Source of the DNA: Acanthaster planci
Taxonomy: Eukaryota > Echinodermata > Asteroidea > Valvatida > Acanthasteridae
Length of the DNA stretch: 33,667 bases
Direction of reading: 5' to 3'
Assembly: GCF_001949145.1 (NCBI RefSeq)
Contig: NW_019091733.1
Span: 27,253 to 60,919, forward strand
Below the pieces are notes generated by a model that saw nothing but the letters and a program-made list of their open reading frames with translations, was not told the DNA's origin and did no database searches. Positions 1 through 9,670 of this stretch are shown here, in pieces (within the stretch, counting starts at the first letter, position 1; the number at the start of each line of letters is the position of its first letter). The translations under genes and the position numbers were made by a program.

Positions 1-248
1 GTATTGTGTAACATCACACTGTTGTTGTCATGGACTGACCAATCAGCATCCAGAAGACGAGTCTGCTTGAAGATGCATTGCACTGGTAGCTCTAGCCCAA
101 CTGAGACTGTGTTAAAAACTGCATCCAAATCTTATTGATGGAGCTTTACTAATGGGGCTTTGCTAATTGGAAAGACCTGGACTTACACTGACACTAGAGG
201 GAGCCCTCTGGAGCCTGACTTCAAACAGCGCATGATAACCACACATAC

Positions 249-3200
249 CCTTGCTCTGAGCAGTACTGGTAGAACTTCTTGCAGGTAGCCTGGAGAAGCC
301 GCAGACCCCCCAAGTAGCCCTCCTTGCGGCTGATACCGTGGAGATCTCCCAGGCTACCAAACTCGGTGGGGTCATTTAATGGATGAGGTACCAGGATCTG
401 GAAGACGGTCATTGAGTGTTTTTATGATCCTCCATGACTATTCAGAGACTTCAAATGCATGTGCATTTGTGTTGTAGGTTTGAGGGCACTGTGTACACAG
501 CTGGCTTGTCCAAAAGGTCACCGGAGTTTGACCATGTGCAGTCACTGCACTTTAGCCATGAGTCCAAGTTAATGAGGCAGCCTCAGTATGAACGTAGTTG
601 AAAGAAGGCCCAATCTCAACAACCTGCTATGAGTTCAAAAGAAAAACTGAATATTTTGAAGGAGTTGCAAAGGAAATCAATTAATTTGCCCAGGCCAAAA
701 TGGTGGAGTCGGGCCTTTCTTTTAAAGAGGTATTCAATTGTTAAGTGAATGAGGCAGGAATCGTGAACAACCAAATGTGACAACTGCGGTTAAACTGGAC
801 TTCCAGTACATAATGTAAAAACGCAGTGTGCTTGCAGATAAAATAACACTGACTGTATTTATAGCGTCAGGTCACCAGAGGACACAAGGCGCTTCTTTTT
901 GTGATATCGGCTCATTGGGATTTCCTCACAAACATTCCTAAAAACCATCACAGCACCCTGGGGAGTGTACAGCTTGATGCAACACAACAGAGCAGGGCAT
1001 GACCACTTTTGTTTAAAAAAGAATTCCAACCCAGATAGAGTGACATTTGTAGGGAATTATAAATAATTTGATCTGAATAACTCACCAGTCGCTCGCTTTC
1101 TTTGATGGTGACTTCTGCCCAGAAGTTGGCGATGGACAGTGATATGGTTTTGCCGTAGAAACCGTCGGAAGGATTACCCATCAAACCCACTCTAAAAAAT
1201 AATAAAAAAGAACGAATAAAAACTCTCAACAAAAATAAGGCTTTTTCTGTAGTTTCCCCCAAAATGGAATCCGCTGAGGGAAACATTCTAATAGAGAGAG
1301 AGGCCAGATTTCCACTGCCTTTTCGTTGTTGACATTTCAACACCTTGCCCAGCTTGTTATTATCCAAATCTCTTCATCAAACAATTACTTGTAATCCGTA
1401 ATCAAAAACCAACAAACTGTAGGGTTTGCCTGCAACTGTTTGCCAGCACTGAAGCATGAAACTGTAGGTAGTGTTCTTGACTTTGCTATGGTCTTTTTTT
1501 CAAGATTTGAAGTTTGCAGAGATTGGTAACACAAAATGCACACTGTGAAGAGTGTTGACACAAGATAAACTGTGCAAACTAATAACAAATCCAAAAAGGC
1601 AGAGCTCCCTAACTGGGAAACTGTTGAACTGAATAGAGCGGAGTGGAATGGAGTGGAGAGGACTGGAGGGGAGTGGGGTGGGGTAAGGTGGGGTGGAGTG
1701 GAAAGGAAGGGAGTGGAATGGAGTAGAATGGAATGGAGTGGAGTGGAATGGAGGGGAATGGAGTGGAATGGAATGGAGTGGAATGGAATGGAGTGGAAAG
1801 GAGTGGAGTGGAATGGAGTGGAAAGGAGTAGAATGGAGTGGAATGGAATGGAGTGGAATGGAGTGGAAAGGAGTAGAATGGAGTGGAAAGGAGTAGAATG
1901 GAGTGGAATGGAGTGGAAAGGAGTAGAATGGAGTGGAATGGAATGGAGTGGAGTGGAGTGGAATGGAGTAGAATGGAGTGGAATGGAGTGGAATGAAGTG
2001 GAATGGAGTGGAGTGGAGTGGAATGGAGTGGAATGAAGTGGACTGGAATGGAATGGAATGGAGTGGAATGGAGTGGAAAGGAGTAGAATGGAGTGGAATG
2101 GAATGGAGTGGAATGGAGTGGAAGGGAGTAGAATGGAGTGGAATGGAATGGAGTGGAATGGAGTGGAGTGGAATGGAGTGGAATGGAATGGAGTGGAATG
2201 GAATGGAGCAGAATGAAGTGGAATGGAATGGAATGGAAAGGAGTAGAATGGAATGGAGTGGAGTGGAATGGAGAGGACTGGAGGGGAGTGGGGTGGGGTG
2301 GGGTAAGGTGGAGTGGAGTGGGGACAGCAGTATCACTTTTAATACAACCAATCCCCAATGTTGTTATATGCACATCAACAACATATTACTAGAAGTCATT
2401 TGTTTTCGGCAATTTTATCTAATTTTCAAAAAGAAATCTTCAAGCATTTGATCAATGCTTGAAACTCTCACTATTCAAATAATCAGCACAGCCCTATTGA
2501 GAACAAACCTTGCGTGCCCGGTGGCTGTGAATGGTTCCTTGATCCCCTGCTGGAGTTGCTTGTCCGAGAAATACCCCAACCACTTCTTATACTCGTCCAG
2601 CCCCACCTGGCCGATGAGTTGGAACCCCGTGGGTAGCTTCATGCCGTAAACCTCGATTCCTGATCGGTTAACCAACCATTCCTGTTGGTTGAACATGTAA
2701 TAACTATGGGCCCACTGTGATCACAGTCCATGCAGGGGGCACGTTAGTTTTTAACCCCTCCTTAAACTAGCGTAAATCTCTAAGGTGGAATCCAGGGTTA
2801 GCAATATGGGTCATTCTATAAATTAGGGGTCCAATTTTTTTTCGTGTCCCTGTCACATCTGACAAGTGAGTTTGTAAGTTTAGAACACATTCTCTAATTT
2901 CTGAGAGCGATGAATTAATGCAAATTACCTGTCAAACATCTAAAAATAGTAGCAATTGCAGTGACAGCTCCATGTCAAATGAAACAGGTCAGGTGTAACA
3001 GGGACACAAAAATGCCACACTTTTGGAGCCCAAATTTATAGGATGACCCACACACTTATACGATGCAGATATTGAAAGTGAACAGCATCTACAAAATTGC
3101 TGCAACGTGTCACAAGGACAGTGATCTCTTTCACGGACACACCTTTTGGTTTGATTCCCTGGCTGAATGGAACAATCGTCAACATGTACGTTGTACTCCA

Positions 3201-6200
3201 AAAATTTGGAGCAAACGTTTGGCATTCAAACCATCACAGACATTTGCTTCCTCTTGCTAAATCTGACCTCCATTTTGGAGTCTTATGACACGACTGGTTT
3301 AAGCACGGTTCAGGATATCAACAATTCCACAATTCATCAAAATCCCAAATACCATTTTCATTTTTCTTTCCTTATTCCCCGCTTCAAATTTGTCCTCTTC
3401 TGTGTATGTTGGAAACTCTTTGTTCTGCATACCAATAAATTAACAATATAAAAATCCATAAATAGCACCCTCACCATGTACATCCCAAAGTTCCTCTCCA
3501 CCACGTCGGGGTGATTGTCGAGGTACGCAGTGATCGTCGACAGGGTTTGTCTGCGGAAGCAGTAGAAGACGACACTTGCCATGCGCGACGCTGTCTCGTC
3601 TTGGCTCGGCTTCTCCGTGAAATGCATGATCCTGGACGATAAGAATAGACGTCTTCTATCAGTGTATTCACAAAGGTCACCAACCCTGCCCCGTTACTCT
3701 GGAGGTTAAAGGCAACACGCGAGACACCCTTTCATGTCTTGAATACATGTTGGATAAGGGAACGTTTCATAATTACAGAAGGCGGTATTTACTGCGGTAC
3801 CGCTGTATTTTTGCGGTACCAGCATTAAGCCCTTTTGGGTAACTAGTGCCGTGCCGCTAAAAAAAACAGCGGTAAATACCGCCCACAATTATGAAATGCT
3901 CCCTAACTTTCTTGTAGAGTTACTATAACCCTCCATCTCATTTGTAGCTTAAAGGGCGGATATTCAACATTTTGGTTCTCGTGCTCAGTGAAAATTTCCA
4001 ACTTCATTATTTGAAGTACGATGTCATTCATGGCTTTGTTGCCGTAAATTGTGTGCACAAATATCACACTTTCCTCATTTTTTAAAGAGAAATTTCCACT
4101 TTTTCCTTGTTCATTGCATCATGAATCCACTGACATGTCAGTCATCAAATGAAAAAAATCAGGTGTAACAGAGAAAGAACTTACACGTGGGACCCCAAAT
4201 TTATAGAAAGAATCGTACAGGAAAGCAAGAAAGATGTGTTACCTGTTGGTTGTTGGGCATACGTCCACAATACCACGGCTTCGTGACAACTCCGTGGGCT
4301 CCATCTCGTAATAAATAGCCAGCTCTCCTCTCTACACAAAACACAAGAACATAAAAACCTTTTTTCTCACTCAATGGATAAGAAAAGAAACTCAGACGTT
4401 CAAGTCAGTGCCCCCTGATCCAAAGATTCAGTTAAGAATTACTCATCCACTGTTACAACGGATTTGAACCACCGACTTGACTTGAGCAAGGTTGATGACA
4501 AAGCAGCTGACCCCTAAAACTATGACATTTTAGAATTTGTCTTCTTTTATTTACCAAACCAACAAAAGAGGGGAAAGTCAGATGTTCAAATTGGCTTCTC
4601 CTCTTCAAAAGATTCTGTAAAGAGTTATTGGTGTTGACTGTTACATTCGATGTAAGTTACCAGGCTTAACTTGAGCAAATGTGGCTGTGAAGTACGTACA
4701 ATTTGACCAATTTGTTCTTCCTTTTTGTCACCATAATTTCAAAACTGCTCATTGTTTCCAAAGAGCTGTTGTTCAGATTTGGCATGACCTGACACCAGAA
4801 CTTTTGTCAGCAGTGACGGTGGTTTTAAAACAGTGATGGATGTCTCTCAAACCTTTCGCTTGAAGTAGTCTACGACTTGGGTGATGTCAAAGTTGTGATC
4901 CTGGAAGAGCATGTCCCCGGCAACCTGAGGATGTCAAAAATTATGACAAATTTAGAAAAAAAACAAAAAGAGTGGAAAGAAACAGCATTCCTGTCAGTGG
5001 TCATGAAATAACAAAACTGTAACTTTGGCATGAAGGGCTGTCATTTGATGAAATAACGAAGACCTACAATTGGGCAATGCTTGCATGCGTAAGGTATTGT
5101 GTTAACCCTAACCCNCCCACTGTTACAATGGATTTGAACCATCGACTTGACTTGAGCAAGGTTGATGACAAAGCAGCTGACCCCTAAAACTATGACATTT
5201 TAGATTTGTTCTTCTTTCATTTACCAAAACAACAAAAGAGGGGAAAGTCAGATGTTCAAATTGGCTTCTCCTCTTCAAAAGATTCCGTAAAGAGTTATTG
5301 GTGTTGACTGTTACATTTGATGTAAGCCACCAGGCTTAACTTGAGCAAATTTGGCTGTGAAGTACGTACAATTTGACCCCATTTGTGCTTCCTTTTTGTC
5401 ACCATAATTTTAAAAGCTGCTCATTGTTTCCATAGAGCTGTTGCTCAGATTTGGCATGACCTGACACAAGAGCTTTTGTCAGCAGTGATGGGGGCTTTAA
5501 AACAGTGTCTCTCAAACCTTTCGCTTGAAGTAGTCTACGACTTGGGTGATGTCAAAGTTGTGATCCTGGAAAAGCATGTCACCGGCAACCTGAGGATGTA
5601 AAAAATTACGATAAATTAAAAAAAAAACAAAAAGAGTGGAACAGCATGCCTGTCAGTGGTGACGAAATAATGAAACTGTAACTTTGGCATGAAGGACTGT
5701 CAGTTGATGAAATAACGAAGACCTACATGTACAATTGGGGCAATACTTGCATGCGTAAGGTATTATGTTAACCCTAAACCCCCAAGGGTTGCTGGCCCTA
5801 ACCTTCCCCATTCACACAAAGTTAAACACCCATATGGGAATTTGTGCACAGAGGCTGTTGAGGTATGCCTAACCCAATGCAAAGGCCAGCTGTTATGGGC
5901 CTACCAGACCTATCCTTACAGAATTAAACACTTTACTACTGTTTAAATCTCTGTGGTTGGGGAAGGTTAGGGTTAAAGGTGACACCCCTCCCCATCCTAG
6001 GGATTCAAAGAGGAGACCAAATCCCTGAGCAAGACCTGCAGCAGCCAGGGAAGGGGGGATGATGATAGTTCATTAGTTGCACCACGAACTGAAATATTGT
6101 GTCCAGTTGCTATGGAAATCACAAACAGGTGTAACTTGTGCACTGTGTGTTACATGTACATCACTTCATGCTGAGGCAAAACTATTGATCATGTCACTCT

Positions 6201-9200
6201 GTACTGCGACGGACGAATGCAGGTGCATTTTAGCTCAAGAATGAGTTTTGAAATTTCTGTGATTGAAAATGGTTTAACAATCAAGTGATACAGTAATAGG
6301 AAATTTTTACAATGCAAGAAACTTTCCTCAGAGGACCAGTTCAACCGACGATACCAGTTAACAATAGTTTGACCAACGGAACCCAAGTGATGGATGCTTC
6401 GCTTCATAGATGAAACCATTTGCAACCCCTGAAGACCAACTTACCAGAGATCAAACTATTTTTTTCCACTTAAATTTGTTGAGAGGCTTATATTTAGTCA
6501 TCAAATGAAAAGAATGTCATTGTATGCGTTACATGTGTATAGAGTTTGTGTACAGGAAGCTAAAAATCACATCTTGACTGCAATTTGCTGAATCCAGCAA
6601 AATGTACTTATTGAAGCAAATCGGATCAACTGAAACTTACCACCATGACGCTATCATCAATCCTCTTGTTTCTGAGCACAAGGTCAAAATCTCCGACAGA
6701 ACCTAGCCTGGAAGTAGTTAATTCAGAAAGATCAGATGCAGAACCGAGTATAAATAAAATCGAAACAAATGAAAACAGTGATCTTTACGTCCCTCAAATT
6801 GTTTTTTTTCTCAACTGTCTTTTTCGCTTTAATTGTTCTATCCAACTAATCATGCTTTGAGGTCAAAGTTAACTTATTCCAACATGTCCAATGACATCCT
6901 ACCTCTTTCAGCGAAGTGGGGGCTACTTAAGGGCAGACATGGGGACGGGGGAAACCGGGCTCATTTGAAAAGGAGCCATTTTTTTAAGTAATGAGAGAAA
7001 AGTGACATTTCTGTTCCTTCCAATCCAAAAAGGCTCTGAACTGTACAGATTAAATTAGCAAAGCAAAAAGTGAAAACAACGTTTAATCAAACACACAGGT
7101 GCAAATCCAGTTATAGTAAAACAAGGGTCTTACAAGTTATCTAAAACAAAACGGTTGGTTCATAAACACTCTTGTAATGTGTTCATTTGTAACCAAGCTC
7201 TGCAAAAAAGCTTGGAATACAATTTGACTCACACATGAATATGCAATTAAGCTCTTGCATATTCATTTGTGAATCAACAGGGCTGCAGAACTTTACCTGT
7301 TTTCGTAAGTGGTGGAGCCGTCATTGACGATGTTATCCACGGGGAAGTCATTTGCTGTGGCCCACCGTTCGTAGTATTTGTACCTAGAATGGAATGAAGT
7401 ATTATACAGAAGTGGTTAAAATGAAAAATTCTCCAATCAAAAGACTTGCACGTGAGAAAGAAAAATTCAGGACAGCATACGGTAGCTTAGTAGGCCTATA
7501 CAAATAATGACTGTTTATGAGCCCAATGGTGAAAATAACTTCCTGAGGTGATAAATTTCAATACTTTATATGATTGTAAAATACAAACAGTTAAGCTTTG
7601 TGGAAACTGACATATATCAATGTTCTAGCTCTTCAACAGCAAGATGAAGTCAAAGGGTTTAAGGTTCAAGAACTCACTTGTCAGCATTGGTGACCAAGTA
7701 AACGTCGCTGAACACCTGACGCCTGTGGATGAACAGAGACAAGCCAATTACATCCACAACAATTACACTGTGAAATTTTAAACAATACCAGACACGAAAG
7801 ACCTGCCGCACTGTTCAGTATTCCTCAACCATTTCAGAGAAACCTAAAAAATGATGCGTATATGTGTTGCAGGCACAGATTTCCCCCCATTTAGTATGCA
7901 GGGTGGTGGGTTCTCAGTTGTGGTTTCTCCTCAAACATAAATATTCCCAGGTAATTTGGTAGCTGAGCCCCAAGGGCACTGCAGAGCCACTGTCTGAAAC
8001 AAAGAGGGTTTTATCTATTTGCCCACAGCCTGTGTGCCAAGTTCTTCATTCAGCAGATGGCATCCATAAGTGCAGACTGCACTAACTTTCTCTTTCCATA
8101 TAATGTACTAGAAAGTTTGTCTGCCCTGCTACATTGGATGCTAGTCAGATTGCGCACTTCGTGATACTCTTTCGGTTCTTCGTTCGGTTTTTGTTTTCTT
8201 GTTGGATTTTGATTTGTTTGCTATTCATTTCTCTTTTTGGTCTTCCTCCAATTGATTCATTTCCTTTTTACATTTTTTATTGTCAATTTTAATTAGCAAT
8301 CTCAAGTTTGGTGAATGGTCTGAAGGTTCCAAGAATTTAGTCTGCGTTTCTGTTCTCTGTTACTTCATTTTTTTTTAATATCCTTGGGAATCAAAATAAA
8401 AACTTAGCTTTTTTTTGTTGACTCTCTCTTGTGCCCAATTTTCAGGTTACATATGCCCTCTCTTTTTAAAATTGTCCCCCTCTGTGTAACTCATTCTTGA
8501 TTTCATAATTGTGGAAAACTGCACTTTGGAAATAAAGCCCTCATTATCTAACTCACGTGTTGATGGCCTCCCACCAGAAGTCCAAGATCCGTTTCCCGCC
8601 CACTCCAGGAAGCAGGGACTTGGGCACGCCTTCCAGGGAGGAGTAGCGTCCTGAAACGTCATTCTTTCAGGAGGAGAAAAAAACAAAGAAAATCAAAATG
8701 AAAAACATCACAATGTAATGACAGCTGGGATTGTATAGTCATGATAGTTTGGGACCCCAGTTTTTTGACATTTTAATCTGGCAAAACTGGCAAGGCCCCC
8801 CCCCAAAAAAAACCAAAAGGAACACTCTCTTTTTTTGCACTGACCCTATTTTTGTGAAATTTCAAACTGTAAATTGTGAGAAAATGTGACTTTCTTACTG
8901 ATAAAGTAACCATGTAAATTTGAATCCACCATGTGCCATGTGTTACACCACTCAAAGTCACAGTTTCCCTGCAAAATGTCCCTTAAAACTCAAAACCCTG
9001 CCGTTTTTTACAACATCAACCCAACAGTTACCGAGCATGTCAGACTCATACATGTACATGTAGTCATCTCCCAAGGTGGGGCCTAAAGTTAAAATATAGC
9101 TCTCCCTTCTCGTGTGCTTCTATTTCTTTTTACGGTAGTACAGCTTCACGATCAGGCTGGTAATAATGGTTAAAAATGGCGTTTCCCTCCAAGCATATAT

Positions 9201-9444
9201 ACCACCTTACCCTGCCTCTTGTAATAATTGTTACCCTCCCCTATGCCCCGCGCCGCCCCTCCCCCACTGGCACTGGGCCTCGGCGCAGTCACGGCATGTG
9301 TGTAGTAGTTTTTAGGCCTAATGTGAGTAGTGAACTTGGTCCAAACTAAGACTTTATAATCTCTGTGGAAAAATCTGTGCAAGATACCTTGATCTCATCC
9401 TCCAATACGCGCCCGTGTCCAGCAACTAAAATGACACATATCAT
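249..9444 (-). CDS. Fused sugar nucleotidyltransferase / glucuronokinase-like GHMP kinase, 3' end outside window
   Basis: Probable bifunctional sugar-salvage enzyme. The N-terminal domain resembles NTP transferases that activate a sugar-1-phosphate; the C-terminal domain resembles glucuronokinase (GHMP family), which phosphorylates C1 of glucuronate. Coding exons, 5' to 3': 9444-9388, 8663-8557, 7722-7678, 7383-7297, 6707-6641, 5589-5518 (second copy 4924-4853), 4331-4243, 3631-3475, 2681-2509, 1191-1086, 397-249. All junctions are GT..AG and phases agree throughout. The start ATG lies two codons after an in-frame TGA. With one copy of exon 6 the visible part is 369 residues plus two bases. 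Visible motifs: AGHGRVLE (8-15) in place of the usual GxGTRL; GVPKSLLPGVGGK; NDGSTTYENRLGSVGDFD; AGDMLF (123-128) at the metal-site loop; KLPTGFQLIGQV; RVGLMGNPSDGFYGKT (285-300), which opens the kinase domain; and LVPHPLNDPTEFGSL. The kinase P-loop (GSSA-type) should lie beyond the left edge. No transit peptide is apparent, so a cytosolic location is inferred. The substrate is inferred from family resemblance only. Confidence 0.87.
1638..2322. repeat. Pentamer satellite array (GGAGT/GGAAT)n in intron 9 of the fusion gene
   Basis: About 680 bp of pentamer repeats, mainly GGAGT and GGAAT with GGAAA and AGAAT variants arranged in 10-25 bp higher-order combinations. It lies in the intron between 2508 and 1192. 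Near-identical caps flank it, both beginning GAGAGGACTGGAGGGGAGTG (1656-1700 and 2271-2320). The plus strand is almost pure purine plus T with virtually no C, so the pre-mRNA of the minus-strand gene carries a long C/U-rich tract. Long open frames across the array on both strands are consequences of the 5-bp period and are not genes. Confidence 0.95.
2283..2303 (+). other. G-quadruplex motif at right end of the satellite
   Basis: Four runs of GGGG are separated by AGT, T and T, a canonical short-loop quadruplex pattern. A similar motif (GGGG at 1668, 1675, 1680 and 1690) lies in the left cap. Folding is predicted from pattern only. Confidence 0.7.
2808..3049. mobile_element. MITE-like element, family A copy 1
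   Basis: A 242-bp non-coding element with terminal inverted repeats of about 25 bp: left end GGGTCATTCTATAAATTAGG, right end ending CAAATTTATAGGATGACCC, its near-complement. The interior includes GTGTCCCTGTCACATCTGAC and CAGGTGTAACAGGGACACAA, which recur in the copy at 21271-21543. It lies in intron 8 of the fusion gene. No transposase is present and no clear target-site duplication was found. Confidence 0.75.
4140..4216. mobile_element. MITE-like element, family A right-end fragment
   Basis: The string CATCAAATGAAAAAAATC followed by CAGGTGTAACAG and GACCCCAAATTTATAGAAAG aligns with the right third of the element at 2808-3049. The left terminus was not recognised, so this is probably a truncated or diverged copy. 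Its right end falls about 25 bp from exon 7 of the fusion gene. Confidence 0.5.
4440..4520 (-). mobile_element. tRNA-like SINE fragment (also at 5117-5190)
   Basis: On the minus strand a B-box-like GGTTCAAATCC lies about 40 nt after GGGGTCAGCTGCTTTGTCAT. This resembles the head of a tRNA-derived SINE. The A box is poor and no cloverleaf forms, so it is not a tRNA gene. The second copy, inside the tandem duplication, has the same features. Confidence 0.35.
4447..5114 (-). repeat. Tandem duplication, copy 1 (contains exon 6b of the fusion gene)
   Basis: This segment is repeated nearly base for base at 5117-5780, with scattered substitutions and small indels. It contains a 72-nt exon (4924-4853) flanked by CAG and GT, coding for VAGDMLF through KRK. 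The predicted peptide is identical to that of the other copy; the exon copies differ only at synonymous sites (for example GGG for GGT and CTC for CTT). The copy ends at TTAACCCTAACCC directly before the single N at 5115. Confidence 0.9.
5117..5780 (-). repeat. Tandem duplication, copy 2 (contains exon 6a of the fusion gene)
   Basis: This is the second copy of the 4447-5114 segment, beginning just after the N. Its exon (5589-5518) has the same length, phase and peptide as the other. Both copies start at CCACTGTTAC and end near GTTAACCCTA, so the repeat boundaries coincide with the N. That is what unmerged overlapping contigs or haplotypes would produce; a genuine tandem exon duplication remains possible. 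Confidence 0.9.
5796..5972. repeat. Inverted repeat element in intron 5 of the fusion gene
   Basis: CCCTAACCTTCCCC at 5796-5809 is perfectly complementary to GGGGAAGGTTAGGG at 5959-5972, enclosing about 150 bp without coding potential. It may be a small non-autonomous element or a foldback. No second copy is seen in the window. Confidence 0.45.
8916..9110 (+). repeat. Dispersed repeat B, copy 1
   Basis: Starts AAATTTGAATCCACCATG, contains CACAGTTTCCCTGCAAAA, and ends TAGCTCTCCCTT. The same blocks occur in the same order and orientation at 9936-10094. It lies in intron 1 of the fusion gene. No open frame or terminal inverted repeat could be established. Confidence 0.65.
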
Positions 9445-9662
9445 CCTTCAGCTTATTCCTGTCCGTCTGCTCGTCCTTCAAGTCATTTCTCGTTCCTAAT
9501 TCAACTTCAAGCAAGTCCTCCTTCCACGCCACAGAAAAACCACCCCGCACAACATTGGACAGCACCTTGGAGCGGTAACCTGTATCAACTATAAATCACA
9601 ACGATAGTTCTACCGTGAGAACCATAACCGCAATGGGTCCCGTCTACGAGTTATAAAACAAG
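9445..9662. promoter_or_regulatory. Probable bidirectional promoter between the fusion gene and SDHD
   Basis: Only 218 bp separate the two divergent start codons, so both transcription starts must lie here or in unseen upstream exons. A single central CCAAT box (ATTGG on the plus strand, 9554-9558) is about 105-110 bp from each ATG. TATAAA-like strings occur near 9588 and 9650, but neither has a clear initiator. Sharing of the promoter is inferred from geometry; no transcript data are available. Confidence 0.65.
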
Positions 9663-9670
9663 ATGGCGGC
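9660..9670 (+). promoter_or_regulatory. YY1-type element overlapping the SDHD start codon
   Basis: AAGATGGCGGC matches the known YY1 consensus, which in many housekeeping and mitochondrial genes sits just downstream of the transcription start and supplies the first codons. Here the ATG at 9663 lies inside the motif, so the site would also encode Met-Ala-Ala. Its presence implies a short 5' UTR. The function is inferred from the motif match. Confidence 0.6.

Noticed and set aside
1638-2322. Contamination by human satellite III
   Set aside because: The array contains many GGAGT and AGAATGGAGTGG variants and special caps, and is continuous on both sides with intron sequence of the host gene. 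A misassembled insert cannot be excluded but is not favoured.
1500-2373. Long open frames (up to about 280 codons) of His-Ser-Ile-Pro-Leu or Glu-Trp-Ser-Gly-Met type repeats on both strands
   Set aside because: They lie within the pentamer satellite. A 5-bp period without stop codons gives open frames in every phase, and the region is an intron of the fusion gene.
5098-5115. Telomere-like TTAACCCTAACCC next to the N
   Set aside because: There are only about two repeats, and a related string occurs at the end of the second duplication copy (5768-5780), so it is part of the duplicated sequence rather than a telomere.
5383-5601. 72-codon plus-strand open frame over the duplicated exon
   Set aside because: It is the antisense shadow of exon 6a of the minus-strand fusion gene, whose reading frame matches a known family.
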